A DNA stretch of 64,000 nucleotides from positions 51,902,691 through 51,966,690 of the forward strand of contig JAWZYU010000025.1 in assembly GCA_038380435.1 (NCBI GenBank). Direction: 5' to 3'. A program made the position numbers and the translations under genes. The DNA is from Ryuthela nishihirai (lineage: Eukaryota > Arthropoda > Arachnida > Araneae > Heptathelidae). The notes below the pieces were generated by a model. The model saw only the letters and a program-made list of their open reading frames with translations. It did not search any database and was not told the DNA's origin. Shown here one piece after another: positions 46,400 through 55,810 of the stretch (positions are counted from its first letter, which is position 1; every line of letters starts with the position of its first letter).

Positions 46400-47260
46400 T
46401 TAATGAAAAACCTTTTTTTTAATGGATAAAAATTGAAGGATTATGAAAGCAGTTACTGAGTAAGTACTTTTTTTTTTCATTTTTACTGCCATCTCTCTTT
46501 TAAATCTAGTTCAATTTTTCTAGAATTATTTTTTATCATTTACTTCATAACTTCTGCAAAGAGAAACTTAAACTGCATGGAGCTTAGTTTCCAGGAACAA
46601 GTACTGTGAAAAATGAAGCAGAGACACAGCTGAATCTTGCACCTGCTGCCCTAATTAAAGACATGTGTCATTATTCATTTGTTCACCATCCACATCTTTG
46701 TAGTGCTGGCCTGCCAATGGTAAACAACTCAGGCATATTTGATACAGCTGCATTTGCTCAATTAGTATGACTTTTAATAAAAATAAAACTTCCATTTTTC
46801 ATTTCTTCAGATTTATTTATCTTTATTGATCTTTTAGAGAGTTATGGCTATATCTAGACCCATTTTCTGTTTATGCAGAAGCATTACAACTTGTTGTAAC
46901 AGTTTGTTTGTTTGTTTGTTTGTTTGTTTTTTTTACTTGATTAATGTTATTAATTTTATTATTTCATGGTTTTTCCAATAAAAACTTTGATCTTTTGTTG
47001 TTTAGTAAGACAAAATGCAGTCTTGGAAATAGAAACAAAGATTTTCCGAGTTCAGAAATCAGTTTTCATATGATGAGAGGGGAATGACAAAAAAATTACC
47101 CTTCTATTTAACATTTCTTCAATGTTTAGAAACAAATTTTCTTTTGACAGTTATATATAACTATTTTTGTCCATATGATTTTCCAGAATTAGGCTTTAAC
47201 TGCCTTGCCAGATCCTTTTCCCACTACAGTGGACTAGCATCATATGTGAATTTAACTTAT
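46400..47260. mobile_element. Old relative of TTAA element, ends lost
   Basis: Shares ordered landmarks with 25560-26460: TTTATTGATCTTTTAGAGAG, GTTATGGCTATATCTAGACC, ACAACTTGTTG, AAAACTTTGATC and AGGCTTTAACTGC. Strongly diverged; terminal repeats not found. Confidence 0.5.
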
Positions 47261-47273
47261 GCAAACTCAACTA

Positions 47274-47350
47274 CACTGCTCACAAAAATTAGGGGATATT
47301 TCAAAATGAATATGAAGCGATAAAATATCCCCTAATTTTTGTGAGCAGTA
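47274..47350. mobile_element. 77-bp palindromic MITE
   Basis: ACTGCTCACAAAAATTAGGG then GATATTT, and its reverse complement ATATCCCCTAATTTTTGTGA then GCAGT, with about 20 bp between. TA-flanked on both sides. The stem resembles mariner-type terminal repeats. Confidence 0.85.
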
Positions 47351-47559
47351 TATATGCATTCATCCAAAAAAAAAGAGAGAAAAATAACAATTTAAGTAGG
47401 GTGAGCAATTCAGTTTGTCATTCCACTCAATCAGCAGTCACAGAGTAAACATCAGATGAGAGTCATGAATCTTCTGTTCCCGAGTGCCTCTCATAGTGTG
47501 AACATCTCGTCATGCTGAATGCAATTCTGGTGCTCAACTATCTTTTTTTGTACAACACA

Positions 47560-48000
47560 GCCCCCTAAATGCAAGCCAACTGCTTTATCTGGTGCTCAAT
47601 TGAAAAAATAGAGATCTGTTCTAACAGTGGAGGAAAAACTAGCTGTGTTGATTTATTGAGTGGTGCATAAATATGGCAGCAAAGAATCTAGTATCCATGC
47701 CATAAAGATTTGAGATAAATTCGTAAACTGTTGCATTAAGCTCTCCAATAACTATTAAGGTGATAAGCCAAGTGTATGATCAGATGTCAGTGAAGACTGT
47801 AAAAGCATTAAACATATCGCAAGAAGACACGAACCACAAACATGTGCCTATCAATGGCAAGACTTTGTGAAAATAGGCTCTTAGCCTCTATGAGCTGTTC
47901 AAATCTACCTCCATGGTTTAAACCTCCTGTCAAAAAGGGACAACCTTCTGAGGAAAAGGAATTCCCTGCATTAACTTCAAAAACTTCTTTATTCGTTCTT
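47560..48000 (+). pseudogene. Possible pogo/Tigger N-terminal fossil
   Basis: RSVLTVEEKLAVLIY, then KALNISQEDTNHKH, and LYELFKSTSMV recall the CENP-B-like helix-turn-helix and following region of pogo transposases. Many stops; weak. Confidence 0.3.
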
Positions 48001-48119
48001 ATGTCTCCCTCTCTTAGGTAATTAAAAATACTGTGAAATTATTTTTTGCATATGTATAGTGTACATTACTGTATAGATTATACATTTATACATATTACAG
48101 GAAACTCCATCAATTATAG

Positions 48120-48430
48120 CATGTCACTCTTGCTTACACAGGGTATTTACCAGACCTATCACCAACTGACTACCACTTCTTCAAGCATCTCGACCACTTC
48201 TTAGTGAGGAATATATTCAGCAATGAGACAGCAGTTAAAAATGCCTTTGAAGAATTCACTACTTTCAGGAACTCGGATTTTTTTTTACCAACAGTATAAA
48301 TGCACTTGTTTTGCAGTGGCAGAAGTGTATTGAATCTGTTGGTGCATATTTTGATTAAGTAAAGTTATTTTTAACAAAGTTATAATTGTTGAATGTTTCA
48401 CTAATTTGGCCATTTCATTTGAAACAACCT
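48120..48430 (+). pseudogene. mariner transposase C-terminal fossil
   Basis: Across frames: SPTDYHFFKHLD-like start (PITN-LPLLQASRP), NAFEEFTTFRNSDFFLP and LQWQKCIESVGAYFD-TAA. These fit the end of mariner transposases (DYHFF-HLD-FL, AF-EFI-SR---F, W-KCI---G-YFD). The third catalytic Asp region is partly readable. The end TTTGGCCATTTCATTTGAAA may be the terminal repeat. Confidence 0.65.
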
Positions 48431-49206
48431 AATACCAACCTGTACAGCCAACATGAACACTAAAAGTTTCAAACTGAAACCAGATATTTGTCAATCGTGC
48501 CTATCACATTGCAGATCATGTGGATCAAAGAAATATCAATATTTCTTTTCATAATCCTTTTGTAAAATACATCTGATAATAGATAAAAACAATTTAGAAC
48601 ATTAAAAGAGTTTTATATCGCAATATGTACAAAGATGAAGCAAAAACATATATAGCTGTATTTTCATGCAAGTCACTGAAACACTCCAATGAAAAAAATA
48701 TTCCTTAGGCATCTGACTTTGTTTCATTAAAAACACAGATGGGCATATTTTTAGTAAACAACTCAACTTGCTGGAACTTTCTGTCTGCTAGTTGGGGAGT
48801 GTGGTAACAATAAACCACAGCTGGTGGTGATAGCATGTTCTGGAGTATGCTAATGGCAGTTGAAGAAGAAAAAATGTTTGTTTTTCTTGCATTAAAAGTT
48901 GAGGAATAAATTTAAAAAATTAAACATTATTTAGAAGCTCTGAAATATTTATTTTTAATATATACATAAATATAAAAGTCAGATAAAAATTTGATATATA
49001 TATATATTTTACTAAGTTTTGCATTCATGGCCAAAAATGAACTTCATTTTTGTGGTTGTGGCACCACAAGGTTTAATACAAAAAACTATCAACACAGTAT
49101 ACTAATTTATATTTCCTGATCAGACAAGTGTTGACAGAGCTTTTTAAATTACATTTTTTATCAACACAATAAGATTTAACAGTAAATGTATCATATATGT
49201 GTTTAC
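48431..49206. other. No gene identified
   Basis: AT-rich intron with (AT)n near 48995. Confidence 0.4.
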
Positions 49207-49399
49207 CTTAAGAACATCTGCCACATCTTCTGCATCCAATCGGTAGTTACACAAAGCAAGAAGGATTTCAACCTTTGTGCGAAGTGGAAGAGAAGAAAAA
49301 GAAGTATTATCTGGATTTGACAATGGATTACGCCGACCTTTTTCTTTTGTCCATTTCAATTGGAGAAGCTTCTTTAAGTGGTCTTCCCAATCATAAGAT
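49207..49399 (-). CDS. CECR2: CECR2-like exon: DDT domain N-terminal part
   Basis: 193 bp: 1 base completing an Ile codon, then 64 codons, phase 0 end. Acceptor GTATCTAG before ATCTTATG; donor CTTAAG/GTAAAC. It encodes SYDWEDHLKKLLQLKWTKEK, GRRNPLSNPDNTSFSS, then [19 protein letters not shown] and AEDVADVLK. Vertebrate CECR2 has [20 protein letters not shown] then DDVFDLLK at the same place, preceded by [39 protein letters not shown] is diagnostic of this family among DDT proteins. The DDT domain is a three-helix bundle that mediates contact with ISWI ATPases. Confidence 0.96.
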
Positions 49400-50230
49400 C
49401 TAGATACGTAAATAAATTTTCACATAAAAAAACTCAAAATTTCATGTAATGCTTATTCTAAATTGTTTTGTGAAAGTTAAAAAAAACTAAAATAAATATG
49501 CAAAGAAAATACTACTTTTCATTATAATACTTGGTAATACCCACTGCATTTCAATGGATACTTGAAGAAGAAAAATAAAAGTGATTTTAAATTCGAGCTC
49601 AGGTTCTACATGGATAGAGACATGAATTTTTAACCCAATGTAGGGTTGGCCAAGGGAAAAATCATAGAAATTTGGAACTAGGTGATCAAGTATTTGGGAA
49701 GTTATATGGGTCAGGTTAGGAAGAGGAATCAAAAAGTTGTAAATGAAAATTTTAACCACAACAAGAATAATAATATATTGCCTATGGTGAATATGGGGTG
49801 CTCATTTTCAAAGAGGAAGAAAATTTTAATTTCTGCCTTCAATGCCCTCTAGCAGTGGAAATTCAAACTAATGACAATTAAATTACCTTCTTGCTCAGAA
49901 AATAATTAGGATATAATAAATAAAGGTTCTCTGTGGTTGAGCAATAAATGTTTGCCCCCCCCCCCTCCTCCCTTTTGTATTTTTTTTATCCAAAAAAGAT
50001 TATGCAGGAGCCTTAAAACACAATTAAAAGGAAACCTGGCTATATACTGTCCATTATATGTGCAGACACATACACCCCATGGGCATACAAAATTGCAGCC
50101 TTCTGCTCTCTTATACACAAGGCCTTTACCATATCATAAAACAAGGTTCTGCTTAAAAAAGAAATTCACACCCTTCAATTCATTGCTGCATCCCACATTT
50201 TCCATTCAAAAACAGTAGAAATGCTAATTA
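49400..50230. other. No gene identified
   Basis: Nothing supported; C10 run near 49955. Confidence 0.4.
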
Positions 50231-52247
50231 CTGTATTTCCCCGAAAATAAGACCGGGTCTTATATTAATTTTTGCTCCAAAAGACGCATTAGGGCTTATT
50301 TTCAGAGGGTCTTATTTTTTCATGTACAACAATCTACAATCATTCATGTACAAAATTCTACATTTATTCAAATACAGTCATGTCATCTTCTTCTGGAACA
50401 TCATCATAACTCTCCAAACCCCAATTTCTGGCCTGAATTTCTTGCGACTCCATTTCCTGTAGAACCATTGGCCCCAATCTCTCATGTCCAGCAATAGAAC
50501 TCTCCTTAAATGAGTACTTCTTGTCCATGTAGCCTGCTCATAGTGCATTGGCAACACAGCTGTCAGTGATTTTATCCCATGAATTCTTCACCCAAGCCAC
50601 GACCTCTTGCAGGCTAGGCTTCACAAAGTTTCCACGCTGATTTCTCTCCATTCTATTTTCAGTGTAGTCATTGATTTCCATGCGCAAATGGTCCTTGAAT
50701 GGCTTGTTTATTGCAATATCAAGAGTCTGGAGATAGGCAGTCATTCCTGCAGGAATCATTATTTGATCTATTCTTCTCTCTGCATGGAAGTTCTTCGTGT
50801 CTTTAGCACAGTGAGTGCTGGCTGAATCCCAGACTAGCAGACCTCTTTGGCCACCTAACAAAACAAGTGGCAGCATTAAATCGACCCACTTATAACTGCT
50901 TGTGTGCACCAGGCTTTTTTGATTTCAAGAGAATAAATGCCTGAAACACGTTCAATCTTATCTTTCTTGCCCTTAGTGATTATTAGAGGTGGGGCTTTCT
51001 TTCCATCCAGACGAATTGCCAAAATACAACTAACACGTGCACTTTCGTAACCAGTAGAGGGAATGTAGATCGACGAGGCACCCCTCTGATCAATTGTCGT
51101 TTGAGATCCTTGGCCCATAAACACTGCAGCTTCATCCATAGCAACCATGTTGTAGAGTTGGTATTTAGAAAAGTCGATGCCATCAACAAAGGACTTGAAT
51201 GCAAGTGCACGTTTAATAACTTCAATATCTTCCAGCTTGAACAGTGTTGTCGAACTTCTTAGAGACAGTTCATATTGCTGAAGGAAGCCATCCAGCCAGT
51301 GTTGTGATGCTTTGAATTCTTTTGGGGATATTTATAGTAACTGTGGTGCCATTGCAAGGGCAAATGCTTAAATATCAGCCCTGCGCACAACCAAAGCCTT
51401 TGATCTCCTGTCAGCAATCCATTCACAGATGATATCTTCCAGCTCAGGAAATAATGGTTGCTGACCTGATCCACACTTGCGCTTCTTAGCATTTCCCTCG
51501 TCCACCTGTTGACTGAGGTTATCATACTCTGCTCGCCATTTTCAGACCATTCAGAGATCTAACTTCTTCTCTTTGCAGAAAGCCGTAAGATTCTTTCCAC
51601 GGGAGTCCTCCATGATTCCTTTCTTATATTCGACGGACTAGCTCTTTCTTTTTGCACTCATCTTGTCTGGGGGTAAAAATATTATTCCCTTTAAATCTAC
51701 AATTAAATCAAGTGTTAATTGAAGACTTATGAGACAGGAGTGGCAGCAAAAATGATGATAGTTAAGAATGATGGTCCACACAAAAGTGACAAAAAATTGC
51801 AGGCACCAAAATTCAGAAAATGTTTATTTCACATGAGTGCATTAAGTACGTCCGTTACAACACGTGCATATGTTATTCGTGCGTTGTGTCTGCACTCTGA
51901 TTGGTCATTCGGCAATGTCTCGAGTTCATCTGTTTACATAGACGTTTACCTGTCGTCCAAAGGTGCCTGATTGGGTATTTACAAATACTTAATTATAATT
52001 TATATTATCATTTATTTTAAGTATTAATGTCAATAATATTATTTATTTATATTTAATTATATATTAATATTATCGTTTTATAATTCAATACATCCATTGT
52101 GTGTTGCAACGGACATACTAAATGCGTCTGTCTGGCTGACGATCTTAACTGAGGCTTATTTTTGGGGGAGGGCTTATATTATGAGCATCCTGAAAAATCG
52201 TGCTAGGGCTTATTTTCTGGTTAGGTCTTATTTTCGGGGAAATATGG
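50231..52247 (-). mobile_element. pogo/Tigger-like element, near full length, 2017 bp
   Basis: TA at 50229-50230 and 52248-52249. Inverted ends CTGTATTTCCCCGAAAATAA and its mirror ending GGGGAAATATGG. Further sub-terminal AGGGCTTATTTT repeats occur at both ends. Carries a transposase pseudogene on the minus strand. It lies in the CECR2-like intron between the exons at 49207 and 61928. Confidence 0.92.
50537..51660 (-). pseudogene. pogo-like (DDE_1) transposase, inactivated
   Basis: From the N-terminus: SVEYKKGIMEDSRGKNLTAF (helix-turn-helix), ADRRSKALVVRRADI (CENP-B DNA-binding segment, LR--I), ASQHWLDGFLQQYELSLRSS, FVDGIDFSKYQLYNMVAMDE with AAVF (first Asp), KGKKDKIERVSGI, GLLVWDSASTHC (second Asp) and QTLDIAINKPFKDHLR (third Asp region). 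Ends KPSLQEVVAWVKNSWDKITD then SCVANAL. All three catalytic aspartates are present, but two or more frameshifts and stops (after ADI; near 50900) disable it. Cut-and-paste enzyme acting at TA. Confidence 0.9.
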
Positions 52248-52859
52248 TAATAGGTATTGAAACCAAAACAGAACAAATTCAGCTCTTCTCTCAATCACTG
52301 ACACACAGCATGTAGCCTTTGCCAGATCCAGGTCTTACATTACTGTGCAAAATGAATCAGTCCACAAGTTACTCAAAAGCTAAAAAAAAAACATTATTTT
52401 TGACACAGCTCCAAATCTGAAGTATAAAAAAAGAACACATAAATTTAACCTCCTTCAAAAATCAGATATGTTCAAATTCCTCTACATTTGCCAGACAATA
52501 CCATAATTTTTTATATTGGAAAAAAACACACATTCTCTACAGGAAAGGTTTATGGCATCATAATGTATGGTAGGTGGTCATATTATTCTGATACGACTGT
52601 GTATGTCAGCCAAAACAAAACCAATGACTGTCACTTCTGAGCAGGCAATTCAACAAGCAGCTATTGTTTGCAGGGCTATTTGAGATAGTGACTTTGTCCA
52701 TCCCCACCTGGAACCAAGATATTGGAATCACCCTTCACATGTGGAATGAGTTTAAACAGTCCTAACTTCACCACATAGTGTTACTTCACTGAAGATGGAG
52801 TGCTGCCTTGCTCCAAAAAGCATGAGTTTCCTACTTAAAACTTTTTAATATGCAAATGG
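52248..52859. mobile_element. Spacer with half copy of the palindromic MITE
   Basis: 52565-52603 (ATGGTAGGTGGTCATATTAT to CGACTGTGTA) is exactly one arm of the 83-bp palindrome at 10877 and 18632. The rest of this stretch holds nothing recognised. Confidence 0.75.
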
Positions 52860-53050
52860 TTTGAAGGATGAACTTTAAAAATTTTATTGCTCAATGACAG
52901 AACATTTAGTTATTATATCCTAATTTGAACTAATTGAGCTAAAAAATGAACTCTTTTATTAAAGCTGTTGATGGTACTGGTAATAAGATAGCTTATAACT
53001 TAATAACAGAGTTATATATATAATAAATAGAAGAATAATAAACAGAAAGG

Positions 53051-53103
53051 AATTAAAATTATTAAAATTGGTATTAATAATACCAATTTTAATAATTTTA
53101 ATT
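53051..53103. repeat. 53-bp perfect AT palindrome
   Basis: AATTAAAATTATTAAAATTG to its mirror, bordered by AAACAGAAAGG and CTCTCTGTTT, themselves roughly inverted. A minimal inverted-repeat element inside the left part of the 1.3 kb structure. Confidence 0.85.
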
Positions 53104-53105
53104 TT

Positions 53106-53400
53106 CTCTCTGTTTAATTAATAGATTCTGAAAAAAATTAATCGCCGACAAGGCGGGAATTGAACCCGCATCTCTCCAGATTCATGCCAGAGCGCACTAC
53201 CATTGCACCACACATTGGACAATGAAATTTTTCAGAATAAGACCTTATAAATCTTCTTCGTTGAGATGTGGCTGAGACAGCACCATCTATACTCAAGGAG
53301 ATGCAACTTTTTCAGTCGTTGCTATTGATTGTCATATGTTAACAAGAAGGTCGCTAACGCTAAGACGTTAATATATAATTAAAAATCAATCCATAGTGAA
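53106..53400 (-). mobile_element. SINE family B copy 1 of the cluster
   Basis: Box B GGGAATTGAACCCGC and box A region CTACCATTGCACCAC on the minus strand, then the GAGACAGCACCATCTATACT and TTTTTCAGTCGTTGCTATTG blocks. Confidence 0.85.
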
Positions 53401-53424
53401 TGCACAGTATTTCCTGTTAAGACA

Positions 53425-53685
53425 TTAATTAACAGATTCTGAAAAAAAAGTCTGTCTCAGCCACGTCTCAATGTAGAAGATTTATAAGGTCTTCTTCTGA
53501 AAAATTTCATTGTCCAATGCGTGGTGCAATGGTAGCATGCTCTGGCATGAATCTGGAGAGATGCGGATTCAATTCCCGCCGCGTCGGAGATGAATTTTTT
53601 TCAGAATCTATTAATTAATGTTTGATGTCTATCTTAACAGGGAATACTGTGCATTCACTATGGATTGATTTTTAATTATATATTA
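53425..53685 (+). mobile_element. SINE family B copy 2, 5' shortened
   Basis: Begins within the GTCTCAGCCACGTCTCAATG block, facing copy 1. TGGTGCAATGGTAGCATGCT and GATTCAATTCCCGCCGCGTC form boxes A and B. The tail AACAGGGAATACTGTGCATT is complete. Confidence 0.85.
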
Positions 53686-53689
53686 ACGA

Positions 53690-53990
53690 GGTAGGGGTAG
53701 CGACCTTCTCATTAACATCTGACAATCAATAGTAACAACTGAAAAAGTTGCATCTCCTTAAGTATAGATGGCGCTGTTTGTCACGTCTCAACAAAGATTT
53801 AAAAGGACTTATTCTGAAAAATTTCATTGTTCAATGAGTGGTGTAATGGTAGCGCACTTTGGAATGAATCTGGAGAGATGCAGGTTCAATTCCCGCCATA
53901 TCAGCGATGAATTTTTTTTCAGAATCTATTAATTAATGTTTGATGTCTATCTTAACAGGGAATATTGTGCATTCGTTATGGATTGATTCT
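53690..53990 (+). mobile_element. SINE family B copy 3, full
   Basis: In tandem with copy 2: AGCGACCTTCTCATTAACAT, GTTGCATCTCCTTAAGTATA, TGGTGTAATGGTAGCGCACT and GGTTCAATTCCCGCC, then the tail to ATTGTGCATTCGTTATGG. Defines the family's length, about 300 bp. Confidence 0.88.
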
Positions 53991-54245
53991 CTCTGTTTAT
54001 TACTAAGTCTATCCTATTACCAGTGCCATCAACAGCTTTAATAAGAGTTCATTTTTTAGCTAAATTAGTTTGAATTAGGATATTATAACTAAATGCTCTC
54101 TGTCATTGAGAAATAAAATCTTAAAGTTCATACTTCAAAAAATTGGCAAAGTTGAAGATGTTCCAGTATTTTTGAATGGCTGTGTTCTTGGGCAAGTTTC
54201 TCATTTTAATTATCTAAGCAGTTATGTTACAGATACTGAGTTTGA

Positions 54246-54595
54246 TTGTTTTGTCACTGAGTGGCACTTTTTTGCACACATGGGTTAAATGGAAGGTCAC
54301 GTGAACTCCAAGGGCTCAGAGAAGGTTGGGGGAAGGTGATCCACTAGACAGCTGTTAGAAGGAAGCCTCCCCTCATGGCCATCCAGTACGTTCTTTAATA
54401 CACACAAAACATGGCTCTCCTGCACATGAGGCCATGGCTTAACAGACAGTGGCCTTCCCAAGCCCATCAGTGTCCCCTTTCTGACTGAAGCAGGATGGGA
54501 ATTATTGAAGATAAAGATCAACAGTGCCACAGTTGGGAATGAAACCTGGCAACTGCAGTTTTATAAGCCTTGCACCGTACCAACTGAGAGATGCT
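54246..54595 (-). mobile_element. SINE family A, diverged copy in RTE
   Basis: GAGTGGCACTTTTTTGCACA tail end, body, and degraded head (GCAGTTTTATAAGCCTTGCA). Older than the copy at 54907. Confidence 0.82.
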
Positions 54596-54906
54596 GGTAA
54601 AATACATGAGATAAACAGAAGATAGGTATTGTTGCTGGGACCTTTAGGATTATGTGGATACTAGAAAAAATAACCAAATACTCTGAAGACTAAAATTAGG
54701 CTGTATAATAGTTTAGCCTTTTCTAAAGTTTGCTATGGTAGTGAAACTTGGATCCTTTGTAAGCAAGATAATGGGAAACTTGATGCCTTTGATTCTAGAT
54801 GCTTGCACAGTATCTTGGTCATTAGGTAGTTTCACTATGTAAGTAATGATGAAGTTAGACAAAGGAGTAATCAACCATCATTGAGTTGTATCCTATGGAG
54901 AGAGAG

Positions 54907-55283
54907 TTGGGTTGTTTTACCTCTGAGCGGCACTTTTTTGCACACCATGGGCTAAATGGCTAGGTCACATGGACCCCGAAGGCTCAGAGAAGGTTGGGGG
55001 AGGGGACCCACTGGAACAGCTGTTGGGAGACAGATGGTAGCCTCCCGTCAAGGCCATCCAGCGTGTTCTTTAATGTGCACAGGGTATGGCTCTCCCACAC
55101 ACGGGGCCACAGCTTAACGTCCCATCCGACGGACGGCGGCCTTTCCAAGCCCATCGGTGTCCCCTACTGACTGTGGGCAGGGCGGGGAATTTTGCGGAGA
55201 TAAATCTCAAAGCTGACCCTGCTGGGACTCGAACCTGGGAACTACAGATTACGAGCCTGGTGCTCTACCGACTGAGCCACCCC
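54907..55283 (-). mobile_element. SINE family A, young copy in RTE
   Basis: Flanked by a 12-bp perfect duplication ATGGAGAGAGAG (54895-54906, 55284-55295). Nearly identical to 62362-62749 and 28042-28431. It splits the WRERLHWFGHVG motif of the LINE. Confidence 0.93.
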
Positions 55284-55489
55284 ATGGAGAGAGAGAGACT
55301 GCATTGGTTTGGCCATGTTGGCTGCAAGTAGTATAGATTAGTGAAGAGTGTACCTAGAAAAAGATATGAGACCTAGAATGAAATAGATAGGATAATGTCA
55401 AACATGAGCATTTTTTAGAATTGGCATGCAGTGGCCAAGTTCAACAGCTATAGCTCAGGATAGATATGTATGGGAAACTAAATTGAGGA

Positions 55490-55810
55490 TTATGTATATA
55501 AGCAACATTTTATTAGTATCCATACAAAACAGAATTTTTCACTTATCTCTTAAAACAAAAAAGCTGTATTTTCTCATACCCCTGGTCATTAAGGGGACAA
55601 ATCATTGCTGTCAACGTAAATCTCTTGACCATCACACTCTACCACCAAAATTTCTTGCATAAAGACTGTTGTCAATATTAGTTTTTACATTTTCCAACTT
55701 TTTTCATCATTAGAGTGTAATATTGGGAGATTCGAAAAATGTGAATCGTAATATTTTATCAATACCTATCCACTCCCAAAAAGAAGATTTAAATTATCTC
55801 AAAATAGAAA
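55490..55810 (-). repeat. Single unit of the ~300-bp repeat
   Basis: Reverse of the 4800-7100 unit: CATTTTATTAGTATCCATAC, CATACCCCTGGTCATTAAGG, CATCACACTCTACCACCAAA and GTGAATCGTAATATTTTATC. Confidence 0.75.

Larger units (their letters stand above)
52860..54142. repeat. Large inverted repeat enclosing three SINE B copies
   Basis: Arms 52860-53005 and 54005-54142 are reverse complements (for example TAAAGCTGTTGATGGTACTG against CAGTGCCATCAACAGCTTTA; TTTTAGCTMAATTAGTTYRA). Inside: a 53-bp perfect palindrome (53051-53103), a minus SINE B copy, then two plus copies. Flanked at the right by an RTE-like fragment. Either a foldback transposon that captured SINEs, or SINE dimers expanded by inverted duplication. 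Confidence 0.82.
54130..55480 (+). mobile_element. RTE-like LINE, C-terminal coding part with two SINE A
   Basis: KIGKVEDVPVFLNGCVLGQV and SHFNYLSSYVTDTEFDC precede SINE A (54246-54595). Then LYNSLAFSKVCYGSETWI-like sequence (54680-54760), LDAFDSRCLHSILGH, and RERLHWFGHVGCK after the second SINE A (54907-55283). This is the region after the reverse transcriptase in RTE-like elements. Frameshifted throughout. Confidence 0.72.

Noticed and set aside
53504..53590. tRNA-Gly gene
   Set aside because: T stem pairs but acceptor ends do not, the anticodon arm is not Gly-like, and it is part of a 300-bp repeat.
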